Assembly (NCBI GenBank): GCA_035995425.1 | Contig: DASYKM010000201.1 | Location: forward strand, 1 to 64,000 | Length of the DNA: 64,000 bases | Source of the DNA: CADEED01 sp035995425 | Lineage (GTDB): Bacteria > Pseudomonadota > Gammaproteobacteria > Steroidobacterales > Steroidobacteraceae | Reading direction: 5' to 3' | Part shown: positions 35,201 through 42,458 of the stretch, one piece after another | Layout: every line of letters starts with the position of its first letter | Numbering within the stretch: position 1 is the first letter of the stretch | Made by a program: the position numbers and the translations under genes | The notes under the pieces: generated by a model | Database searches by the model: none | What the model was told of the DNA's origin: nothing | The model's input: only the letters and a program-made list of their open reading frames with translations

Positions 35201-37873
35201 GAGAAGGCGCGAGGCGTCCGCGACTCTGCCGGCGAAAGTCGCGCCTTCTCACGAGAATCCCAACCCGGTACCACCTCCAACTCCATCTTCGTGCACAACG
35301 CGCGCGAACATAACCTGCGCAACATCGACGTGGAGATCCCGCGCGAGGCGTTCACGGTGGTCACCGGCGTATCCGGCTCGGGCAAGTCCACCCTCGCGTT
35401 CGACATCATCTTCAACGAAGGCCAGCGACGGTATCTGGAATCCCTGAACGCCTACGCGCGCCAGTTCGTGCAGCCGGCAGCGCGTCCCGACGTGGACGCG
35501 ATCTACGGCATTCCGCCGACGGTCGCCATCGAGCAGCGCACCAGCCGCGGCGGCCGCAAGAGCACGGTCGCCACGCTCACCGAGATCTATCACTTCCTGC
35601 GCCTGCTGTACGTGAAGCTCGGCACGCAGTTCTGCCCCACCTGCGACGTCGCCATCGAGCCGCAGACTCCGGCGAGCATTGCCGAGCGCGTGCTCAAACA
35701 GCACCAGGCATCGCGCGTGATGTTGTTGGCGCCACTGGTCGTCGCGCGCAAGGGCTATTACACCGAGCTCGCCAAGTGGGCCAACGCGCGCGGCTACAAA
35801 CAACTGCGCGTCGACGGCGAAATGCTCTCGACCGTGCAGTGGCCACGCCTCAACCGCTTCAAGGAGCACACCATCGAGCTGCCGGTGATGCAGCTCACGG
35901 TGCAGAAAGACAGCGCCGACGCACTCGAGCGCCACGTGATTCGCGCTCTCGACCTCGGCAAGGGGCTGGTCCACGTTCTCGACCTCGAAGCCAAGAAACC
36001 GAAAGTGCAGGTCTTCAGCATCAAGCGCGCCTGCCCATCCTGCGGCACGAGCTTCTCGGAGCTCGATCCACGGCTGTTTTCGTTTAACTCCAAGCACGGC
36101 TGGTGCGAGGGCTGCTTCGGCACCGGCCTCGAGCTCGAAGGTTTCGATGAGGAGCAAAGCGGCGAAGAGCGCGCCTGGCATGACTCGCCCGAAGGCGACG
36201 CCCACACCTGCGAAACCTGTCACGGGCAGCGTTTGAATCCGATCGCGCTGCACGTGCGCTTCCGCGACCTCAACATCGCCGATCTCACCCACCAGGCCAT
36301 CGACGAAACCGTGGCCTTCGTGAGCAAGCTGCGCCTGAACAAGCGCGAAGCCGAGATCGCCCGCGATCTCATGGCGGAGATCAAATCGCGCATGGCGTTC
36401 CTGCAGCGCGTCGGCCTGGGCTATCTACCGCTCGACCGCTCCGCGCCCACGCTCTCGGGCGGCGAAGCGCAGCGCATCCGCCTCGCCGCGCAGCTCGGCT
36501 CGAACCTGCAGGGCGTGTGCTACGTGCTCGACGAGCCGACCATCGGCCTGCATCCGCGCGACAACAAGATCCTGCTCGACGCGCTCACCGAGCTCGCCCG
36601 GCACCGCAACACCCTGCTGGTGGTGGAGCACGACGAGGACACCATCCGCCGCGCCGACCACGTCATCGATCTCGGGCCCGGCGCCGGCGTGCGCGGTGGT
36701 GAGGTCGTGGCGGCCGGCACGGTCGAGCAGCTGATGAACAACCCCGCCTCGATCACCGGACGCTTTCTCAAGAATCCACTGCGGCATGCGGCGGAGCCGC
36801 GTCGCGCCACCGGCGCGCGCGCCCCCAGGCTCGAGCTCGAGAACGTCGAGCTGCACAACGTGCGCAAGGAAGACATCGCGGTGCCGGTGGGTCGGCTCGT
36901 GGTCGTCACGGGTGTGTCGGGTTCGGGAAAGTCCACCGTGGCCCGTGATGTGCTCTACGCCAATCTCAAGCGCCTCGTCGCCAAGCCCGTGCGCGGAGCG
37001 AAGCCACCGGAACTCACCGGCGTCAAGGCCGTGCACGGTGTCGAGCAGATCAACCGCGTGCTCGAGGTCGATCAGACACCTATTGGCAAGACGCCGCGCT
37101 CCTGCCCCGCCACCTACATCGGCTTCTGGGATGACATCCGCCGTATCTTCGCCAACACCACGGAAGCGAAGATCGCCGGTTACTCCACCAGTCGTTTCTC
37201 GTTCAACACCGGCGAAGGACGCTGCCCGGCCTGCGAGGGCCAGGGCATGCAGACCATCGAGATGAATTTCCTGCCCGACGTGAAAGTGCTGTGTGATTCC
37301 TGCCGTGGCCGGCGCTTCAACACCGAGACGCTGTCGATCCTGTGGCGCGGCAAGTCGGTCGGCGACCTGCTGGCCATGAACATCGACGATGCGGTGGAGT
37401 TCTTCGCGGCGCATTCATCCATCCACCACGCCTTGCGTCTGCTGCAGGACGTGGGGCTGGGCTATCTCACGCTCGGGCAGCCGAGCCCGACGCTGTCGGG
37501 CGGCGAGGCACAGCGCATCAAGCTCGTGACCGAGCTCGCCAAGGTGCGAGGCGAGGAGCGGCGCGCCCCGCGGCAGCGCCCGCAACACACGCTGTACGTG
37601 CTCGACGAACCGACGGTGGGCCTGCACATGGCCGACGTGGAGAAGCTCATCCACGTGCTGCATCGCCTGGTCGATGCCGGGAATTCGGTGGTGGTGGTCG
37701 AGCACAACCTCGACGTGATGGCCGAGGCCGATTGGATCATCGACATGGGTCCGGAGGCCGGCAGCGGCGGCGGCAAGATCGTGGCCGCGGGCCCGCCGGC
37801 CGCCATCATGAAGGTGAGCGGTTCGCATACCGGCGTCGTGCTCAAAGAGTTTTTGCGCGAGCGGCGGGCATAA
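32279..37873 (+). CDS. uvrA: Double-length UvrA-family excinuclease ATPase (fused tandem UvrA halves, 1864 aa)
   Basis: The protein is two UvrA-like units in one chain, about 1-965 and 1000-1864, against about 940 residues for ordinary UvrA. Four Walker A motifs (GVSGSGKS near 52, 651, 1031 and 1544), four LSGGE signatures and several CxxC zinc-finger pairs (for example RCPTCSGNGF, RCPACEGQGM) are intact. UvrA normally works as a dimer scanning DNA for bulky damage; a fused dimer could bind without dimerising. The two halves are joined by a palindromic insert (residues about 967-998). Similar long UvrA paralogues occur in other bacteria. Its stop codon lies in an inverted-repeat arm. Confidence 0.9.
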   Translation: MDKPVDPRKTRVAAFKAKAQPRACIAVHGARQNNLKNLSLEIPLQELVVVTGVSGSGKSSLVFDTLYAEGQRRYVETFSPYARQFLDRMDKPAVDRVDGIPPAIAIDQTNPVRTSRSTVGTMTELNDHLKLLFARAATLHCRNCGKPVRRDSAESIFADATRRAAAAGDPRVYVCFPVTVPKNFKEAEVRGLLEQQGYARIHERHGDTLEVVQDRLRLGNAERARIMESLETALRVGRGRVNLHVVDDSDPPKTVESWKYSSELHCADCDLSYRDPVPSLFSFNSPVGACETCRGFGRIIGIDYGLVVPDETKTLAGGAIKPWQTKSYKECQDDLVKFAKKRDIPLDTPWYALTDAQRKWVLDGEGKWEKKVWYGARRFFEWLETKSYKMHVRVLLSRYRAYTPCTTCNGSRLKPDALLWRVDGRNVHDLVLMSLDKSRQFFEALKLPAPLDEAADLLLGEVRARFAYLCEVGLGYLTLDRQSRTLSGGEVQRINLTTALGTSLVNTLFVLDEPSIGLHPRDMQRVVQVMHRLRDAGNSLVVVEHDPQIMLAADRLLDLGPGAGERGGEIVAFDTPEAVRANPKSLTGQYLSGAKIVAPRAAPRVKNPADTETRARMVPAQKSIHLRGVTQHNLKNIDVEFPLRRLVCITGVSGSGKSTLIEDVLYKALRKAKGQPSEAPGTFDRLDGAELVDDVVMIDQSSIGRTTRSNPASYVGAFDVVRELFANEPVAKARKYTPGTFSFNSGTGRCPTCSGNGFEHVEMQFLSDVYLRCPDCDGKRYRAETLEIRREGADGSRKNIAQVLDMTVTEALAFFRGNSHVAVRLQPLVDVGLEYVKLGQPVPTLSGGEAQRLKLAGELAEAAADDTPSIRGKLFLFDEPTTGLHFDDVSKLLRAFRKLLKIGHSLLVIEHNLDVMRSADWLIDLGPEGGDAGGQLVAAGTPAQIEANPASHTGRALREYEATFVEAVPGWDSREKARGVRDSAGESRAFSRESQPGTTSNSIFVHNAREHNLRNIDVEIPREAFTVVTGVSGSGKSTLAFDIIFNEGQRRYLESLNAYARQFVQPAARPDVDAIYGIPPTVAIEQRTSRGGRKSTVATLTEIYHFLRLLYVKLGTQFCPTCDVAIEPQTPASIAERVLKQHQASRVMLLAPLVVARKGYYTELAKWANARGYKQLRVDGEMLSTVQWPRLNRFKEHTIELPVMQLTVQKDSADALERHVIRALDLGKGLVHVLDLEAKKPKVQVFSIKRACPSCGTSFSELDPRLFSFNSKHGWCEGCFGTGLELEGFDEEQSGEERAWHDSPEGDAHTCETCHGQRLNPIALHVRFRDLNIADLTHQAIDETVAFVSKLRLNKREAEIARDLMAEIKSRMAFLQRVGLGYLPLDRSAPTLSGGEAQRIRLAAQLGSNLQGVCYVLDEPTIGLHPRDNKILLDALTELARHRNTLLVVEHDEDTIRRADHVIDLGPGAGVRGGEVVAAGTVEQLMNNPASITGRFLKNPLRHAAEPRRATGARAPRLELENVELHNVRKEDIAVPVGRLVVVTGVSGSGKSTVARDVLYANLKRLVAKPVRGAKPPELTGVKAVHGVEQINRVLEVDQTPIGKTPRSCPATYIGFWDDIRRIFANTTEAKIAGYSTSRFSFNTGEGRCPACEGQGMQTIEMNFLPDVKVLCDSCRGRRFNTETLSILWRGKSVGDLLAMNIDDAVEFFAAHSSIHHALRLLQDVGLGYLTLGQPSPTLSGGEAQRIKLVTELAKVRGEERRAPRQRPQHTLYVLDEPTVGLHMADVEKLIHVLHRLVDAGNSVVVVEHNLDVMAEADWIIDMGPEAGSGGGKIVAAGPPAAIMKVSGSHTGVVLKEFLRERRA
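35179..35272. repeat. In-frame palindromic element at the junction of the two UvrA halves
   Basis: Perfect 34-base arms (35179-35212 and 35239-35272) surround a 26-base spacer. The element is read through in frame and adds a peptide with VPGWDSREKAR at one end and AFSRESQPGT at the other. Because the arms are reverse complements in a compatible phase, the opposite strand would encode the same two end peptides. The insert sits after the C-terminal TGRALREYEA of the first UvrA unit and before the N-terminal NAREHNLRNID of the second. It resembles coding palindromes such as Rickettsia palindromic elements in behaviour. Confidence 0.92.
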
Positions 37874-37968
37874 AAGGGGACATTCCTATTTTCCTGGCAA
37901 GAGGGGAAGTACCATTTCGAAGTGCGCCCCCTCCTGCCAGGAAAATAGGAATGTCCCCTTTTATGCCC
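37866..37968. repeat. REP-like inverted repeat, GGGGACATTCCTATTT core, copy 3
   Basis: Perfect 34-base arms (37866-37899 and 37935-37968) with a 35-base loop. The left arm includes the UvrA stop codon; the right arm includes the first ATG of the downstream Cys-rich gene. The core is GGGGACATTCCTATTT, as in copies 1 and 2. It replaces the place where a ribosome-binding site would be expected. Confidence 0.9.
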
Positions 37969-38271
37969 ATGGCACACGGCCTCACCTGTTGGAAATGCGG
38001 CGCGTCGCTCGAAGCGCTGTCGATGCCGTTGCGCCGGCTCGACGAGTGCAAGGCGTGCCACTCCGAGCTGCACGTCTGCCGGATGTGCGTGGAGTACGAC
38101 ACGCGCGTCGCCAAGCATTGCCGTGAACCCACGGCCGAAGAGCAGCGCGACAAGACCGCCGCGAACTTCTGCGATCACTTCAAGCCGAAGGTGGGCGCGT
38201 ACGTCGCACCGAACGTCGCGGAAGTGGACGCGTCGAAGGCGGCGCTCGAGGCGCTGTTCGGCAAGAAGTAG
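37963..38271 (+). CDS. Cys-rich zinc-ribbon-like hypothetical protein, 102 aa
   Basis: The product begins LTCWKCGASLEAL, continues with ECKACHSELHVCRMCVEY and later HCREP and NFCDHF, so at least seven Cys and several His are placed in CxxC and related pairs, consistent with two zinc sites. The rest is short and helical, ending DASKAALEALFGKK. The first ATG (37963) lies within an inverted-repeat arm; a second in-frame ATG follows at 37969. No Shine-Dalgarno sequence is visible at normal spacing, because the repeat occupies that position. Function is unknown; similar small Cys-rich proteins are widespread. Confidence 0.7.
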   Translation: MPMAHGLTCWKCGASLEALSMPLRRLDECKACHSELHVCRMCVEYDTRVAKHCREPTAEEQRDKTAANFCDHFKPKVGAYVAPNVAEVDASKAALEALFGKK

Positions 38272-40827
38272 TCAGTCGGCCGCGCGCGGCGCGTTCACGA
38301 AAGTGGCGCGCACGCGCTGCGAGCGCAACACATACGCCGCGGCTGCCACGAAGACCGCGATAGCCGCCGAAAATCCGGCAAGCGTCGGCAGGGGCGAAAG
38401 CATCGCTTCCCCATTTTGGGTGCGCAGGAAGAAGCCGTTGATCATGCTCGCGACGAGCAGCGCCTGTACGGCGACGAACGCGAACGGGAAAGCGTGCTGA
38501 CGTTTGACCATGAGCCACGCGGTAACTGCGGACGGCGCCAGTAGCGCGCACTGCAGCACCAACTCGACGAGAGACAGCCTCTGCGTCATGTCGCCCACGC
38601 GCTGGAACTGCGCCGCAAGACCCAGTGTCCCGACCCAGATGCGCAAATCGTTGAGCAGCAGCACGGGCAGGATCAGCACGAAGGTGGCCGGCAGATTCAG
38701 CCAGCCGGCGATTCCCGCCGCGGTGCCGGGCGATGCCACCGGCAACCTGCGCCGCACCCGCGCGAGGCCCAGCGCCATGACGGTTCCGGAAACCAGACCG
38801 ACCAGCAGCATGACGATCGCCTTGTGATTCGGCCCGCTGACAGGCGGCGCCGGCACCGCGACGACCTTGGGTTTGTCGGGCGCGGCGCCGCCCTCTTCAT
38901 CCGTGAGCACGAAATAGGCGTCGTCGCTGGTTTTGTCCAGGTTGCTCACGAAACGCTTGTAGGCGGCCGCGGTTACGTGATCGGCGGTATTGCGCAAGTC
39001 GTAGTCGAGCTGCAACCGAAGGTTGCTGAATTTGACCGCCGAGCGGTATTCGAAGGCGGGGTCGGTGATCTTCACCTCCTCCTCGTCGATGTCCCACCCC
39101 TCGGGTAGATAGGCGAGGATGCGGTGGTGGACGTGCATGGGGAAGCTGCGCGCCAGCGGCGTGGCGCGTTCCACGGTGTCGGGAACCTTGATCCGGTCGG
39201 TCACCAGGTACGCTTCGAGGCTGAATTTCCATTCACCTTTCTTGTTCTTCTCGAAAGGCTTGTCGATTTCGTAGGCCTCCTCGACCGTGAACCGGTTGCC
39301 GGCACGATCGTCATGGATGGCCAGCGGCTTGGTCATGCGCGCGCCGGGATAGGACTTGCGGTAGTACTCCAGGTAGTCCTTGCCCATGGTGGTCGCCGTG
39401 GTGCTGCGCATCTTCACGCGCATGGCGTCGGCTTCTTCCTCGCGGTATACCGTCTTCACGTTGAGCGTCGCGGTCTCGTTCCGCCCCTTGTGCAGATCGA
39501 ACGTCTCCACCACGGATTCATTGGGTTCGATACCCTGCCGCGCGGGAATGACTTCGAGTCCGCCCGTGCTGCCATCGAGTACGAGCGCCAGGCCGAAATC
39601 CGCCTGCACCAGGTCATCGAGTCCGCCACCTTGGCCGCCGACCGTGGCGTCGAGCCAATAGTTGCGATTCTTCCAGCGCATTTTTGCGATCACGTGATCG
39701 AATGCGGACGGACTCGAAACCCGCTGCGCCACGCCGCGCGTGTCGTCGGAATTCACCAGCGCCGGATACGCTTCGACTCCGAGCGCGCGAAGCAGCGTCA
39801 CCAGCAGCAGTACCTTGTCCTTGCAGTCGCCGTAGCGGCGTTTCAACACCGTCTCGGGCGGCGTGGGGCGGTAGGCGCCGGCGCCGATTTCGAGCCCGGT
39901 GTAGCGGATGTCGTCCTGCACGAATCGCAGCGCGCGCACGATCCGCCGGGCGGGGTCGGGCTCGGTCCTGAAGTCCGCGATCAGCGCGCGGAGACCGGCG
40001 CTCTCGAGCGGCCCTGGCACATACATCGGCTTTGACCACGCGCGTACCGCATTCCAGTCGGCGAATTCGCTGATCTCGATGCGCGGATAGAAGAAGAACC
40101 ACGACGGCCGCTTTTCCTCGCCGACCAGCACGGCAATGTCCTTGCCCGTCCACGTGGTCTCGAGCCACTCGCCTTTGCGAGCCACCGCCGGCCTCGCGAG
40201 CTGGCTGTGGTCGCTCACCTGCAGCGGCCGGTCCGCGCGCTGCAGGATCCGCAGCCGGAATCGCCGCACCGGCGAGGTCCATTGCGTGCTGAAGACGTTG
40301 CTGTAGCCGCGCTCGCCGAACGGGTCCTTGCGCTCCATCGTGTACGAATAGTCGAGCACGTCGCCGACCCGCACGTCCTGCAGCAGCACGTGCAGGGTCA
40401 CGCGGCCATCGATGATGCCGTGGTCGAGACCCTCCTCGCGATTGAGCAGCGAGCGGCGCGCATCGGCGAGCTTGTCGATGCTGCGGCCGTCGCGGATCAC
40501 GCGCACCTCGTGCAGGATCACGCGTTCGTGCTCGGGATCGATGTCGATGGCGATCTGCGCGCTTTCGTCCACCGCGTCCTGGCTCACCAGCCGCTCGACG
40601 AAGCGCACGTAGTGCTCGGTGATCGCCGCGATGCGCAGCTGGTGTTCCACCAGTAGATAGTCGGACTCGCCTTCCTCGACCGGCGCGGAGTCCATCGGCA
40701 GCGGTTGCGGCGTCGACACCCAGTCCGGCGCAGGCGACAGGCGATATGGCTGCGGCGCGGCCGCGGCGCCAATTGCCGGCACGACGATGGTGAGCAGTGC
40801 CCACACGGCTATTGTTGGTTTTCTCAC
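38272..40827 (-). CDS. DUF3857 / transglutaminase-like membrane protein
   Basis: About 851 residues from a GTG at 40827, with a signal sequence (VWALLTIVVPAIGAAAA). Residues 40-240 match DUF3857. A transglutaminase-like core follows, with Cys in RYGDCKDKVLLLVTLLRALG (about 336), His in AFDHVIAKM (about 379) and Asp in YWLDAT (about 390), a complete triad. The C-terminal 200 residues hold several transmembrane helices. Such proteins are common in the envelopes of Bacteroidetes and Xanthomonads and are thought to act on peptides or cross-links. It converges directly on the Cys-rich gene. Confidence 0.88.
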   Translation of the reverse strand: MRKPTIAVWALLTIVVPAIGAAAAPQPYRLSPAPDWVSTPQPLPMDSAPVEEGESDYLLVEHQLRIAAITEHYVRFVERLVSQDAVDESAQIAIDIDPEHERVILHEVRVIRDGRSIDKLADARRSLLNREEGLDHGIIDGRVTLHVLLQDVRVGDVLDYSYTMERKDPFGERGYSNVFSTQWTSPVRRFRLRILQRADRPLQVSDHSQLARPAVARKGEWLETTWTGKDIAVLVGEEKRPSWFFFYPRIEISEFADWNAVRAWSKPMYVPGPLESAGLRALIADFRTEPDPARRIVRALRFVQDDIRYTGLEIGAGAYRPTPPETVLKRRYGDCKDKVLLLVTLLRALGVEAYPALVNSDDTRGVAQRVSSPSAFDHVIAKMRWKNRNYWLDATVGGQGGGLDDLVQADFGLALVLDGSTGGLEVIPARQGIEPNESVVETFDLHKGRNETATLNVKTVYREEEADAMRVKMRSTTATTMGKDYLEYYRKSYPGARMTKPLAIHDDRAGNRFTVEEAYEIDKPFEKNKKGEWKFSLEAYLVTDRIKVPDTVERATPLARSFPMHVHHRILAYLPEGWDIDEEEVKITDPAFEYRSAVKFSNLRLQLDYDLRNTADHVTAAAYKRFVSNLDKTSDDAYFVLTDEEGGAAPDKPKVVAVPAPPVSGPNHKAIVMLLVGLVSGTVMALGLARVRRRLPVASPGTAAGIAGWLNLPATFVLILPVLLLNDLRIWVGTLGLAAQFQRVGDMTQRLSLVELVLQCALLAPSAVTAWLMVKRQHAFPFAFVAVQALLVASMINGFFLRTQNGEAMLSPLPTLAGFSAAIAVFVAAAAYVLRSQRVRATFVNAPRAAD

Positions 40828-40933
40828 GCGTGACCTTGCCCCTGACCCCGAAAAGAATACCGGCAATCGCCGCCGACACAAGCGATGGCTTATCCTCGTG
40901 CCCGGCCGGTTCGCAATAACGATGGGGAACGAA

Positions 40934-41938
40934 ATGTCGAGGACGCTGCTGTTCACGCTGCTCATTGCGTTGGGTTGCCCGGTCACGGTCGCCGCCGCCG
41001 CACCGTTGTCGCCGGAGGCGCAGGTCAAACAGATGCAGCGCGGCGTGAACATCGTCGGCTACGACCCCTTGTGGAACGATCCGGCGAAGGCGCGCTTCCA
41101 GCCACGGCATCTCGAGCTCATCAGGCAAGGCGGGTTCGATTCGGTGCGTATCGTGCTGCAGACGTTCCGGCGCATGAATGAGAAGTACGAGCTGCCCGAC
41201 AGCTGGTTTGCCACGCTCGATGGTCTCGTCGACAAGGCCCTGGAGCAGAAGCTGACCGTCATCCTCGACGAGCACGACTTCGGCTTTTGCGGGCGCGACG
41301 CCGAAGGGTGCCGGCCGCGCCTGCTGGCCTTCTGGACGCAGGTGGCCGAGCACTACAAGAACGCGCCGAATGCGGTCGTGTTCGAGATCCTCAACGAGCC
41401 CAACCAGCAGGCGGACGCGGTGTGGAACGATCTGCACGCCGCGGCGCTCGCCGTCATCCGCAAGACCAACCCCACGCGCAATGTGATCATCGGCCCCGCG
41501 TTCTGGAACAACGTCGGCTGGCTGGACAAGCTCGAGTTGCCGAAGACTGACCGGCACATCATCGTCACCGTGCACTACTACCTGCCGATGAAGTTCACTC
41601 ACCAGGGCGCGCGCTGGACCCCCGAGTACGTGAACACCTCGGGCGTCACCTGGGGAACCCCGGAAGAGCGGGCCGCGCTCGACAAGGACTTCGACGCCGT
41701 GCAGGCCTGGTCGAAGAAAAACCGCCGGCCGATCTTGTTAGGCGAGTTCGGCGCCTACGACAAAGGGCCGATCGATTCGCGCGTGGCGTATACCTCGGCG
41801 GTGGCGCGCGCGGCGGAGAAGCGCGGCTGGGCGTGGGCATATTGGCAGTTCGACAGCGACTTCATCGTCTATGACATCGACAAGGATCAGTGGAACGAAC
41901 CGATCCACGAGGCGCTGATACCGGCAGGAAGCCCCTGA
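40934..41938 (+). CDS. Secreted glycoside hydrolase family 5 (cellulase-like)
   Basis: The 334-residue product has a signal peptide (MSRTLLFTLLIALGCPVTVA). The barrel has both catalytic glutamates: acid/base in VVFEILNEPNQQ and nucleophile in PILLGEFGAYD, with HYYLPMKFTHQG as the strand-6 His/Tyr region. This is clan GH-A, family 5. GGGGA six bases before the ATG at 40934 favours it over the ATG at 40922. Substrate is a beta-linked glucan or mannan, not resolved. With the GH97 gene elsewhere in the window it suggests polysaccharide use. Confidence 0.9.
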   Translation: MSRTLLFTLLIALGCPVTVAAAAPLSPEAQVKQMQRGVNIVGYDPLWNDPAKARFQPRHLELIRQGGFDSVRIVLQTFRRMNEKYELPDSWFATLDGLVDKALEQKLTVILDEHDFGFCGRDAEGCRPRLLAFWTQVAEHYKNAPNAVVFEILNEPNQQADAVWNDLHAAALAVIRKTNPTRNVIIGPAFWNNVGWLDKLELPKTDRHIIVTVHYYLPMKFTHQGARWTPEYVNTSGVTWGTPEERAALDKDFDAVQAWSKKNRRPILLGEFGAYDKGPIDSRVAYTSAVARAAEKRGWAWAYWQFDSDFIVYDIDKDQWNEPIHEALIPAGSP

Positions 41939-41950
41939 GATAGCGCCGGC

Positions 41951-42454
41951 TCAGAATGTACCGACGACCTGGGCAGCGTCGCAATGCTGCGGGGAGGAGC
42001 TGTCCTGCTCGATGCGGTCGATGCGCCAGACGCCGAATTCTTCGAAGTATTTGACGCGGATCAGCGGCATGCAGTTTCCGGACGTGTCGGTGGCGATCAT
42101 CGTCAGCACCGCGCGCTTCGGATCCGTGGTGGCCGCGGCGTATTCATGGACCTTGGCGATGCTCGAGCCGAATCCGAGCGGATCGCTGAAGTTCGCCAGG
42201 GTTCTTCCCTCGACGATCGCCTCGGACACGTGCTGCGCGAACCGGGCGAGATAGCGACGTGAGAAATATTGCGCGAGGCAATGCAGATCTTCATCGCAGG
42301 GCTCAAACACCGGTTTGGCTTTCGGGTGCCGCAAGTCCTTCATGTACGACTTGAACATGCCGACGAGCTCGGCCTGGATGCCGCTCGCGGGCTCAGCGGA
42401 CCAAGCGGAAGGCATCGCACACATAAGCGCGCCGGCGACGATCAACGCGCGCAT
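41951..42454 (-). CDS. Secreted hypothetical protein, 167 aa
   Basis: The product has a clear signal peptide (MRALIVAGALMCAMPSAWSA) and a mature domain with ELVGMFKSYMKDLRHPKAKP and two Cys in CDEDLHCLAQYF, followed by a beta-rich half (HEYAAATTDPKRAVLTMI). I do not recognise a family. It starts five bases after the stop of the SPOR-like gene on the same strand and so is likely co-transcribed. It may be a periplasmic partner of that protein. Confidence 0.68.
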   Translation of the reverse strand: MRALIVAGALMCAMPSAWSAEPASGIQAELVGMFKSYMKDLRHPKAKPVFEPCDEDLHCLAQYFSRRYLARFAQHVSEAIVEGRTLANFSDPLGFGSSIAKVHEYAAATTDPKRAVLTMIATDTSGNCMPLIRVKYFEEFGVWRIDRIEQDSSSPQHCDAAQVVGTF

Positions 42455-42458
42455 GCGA

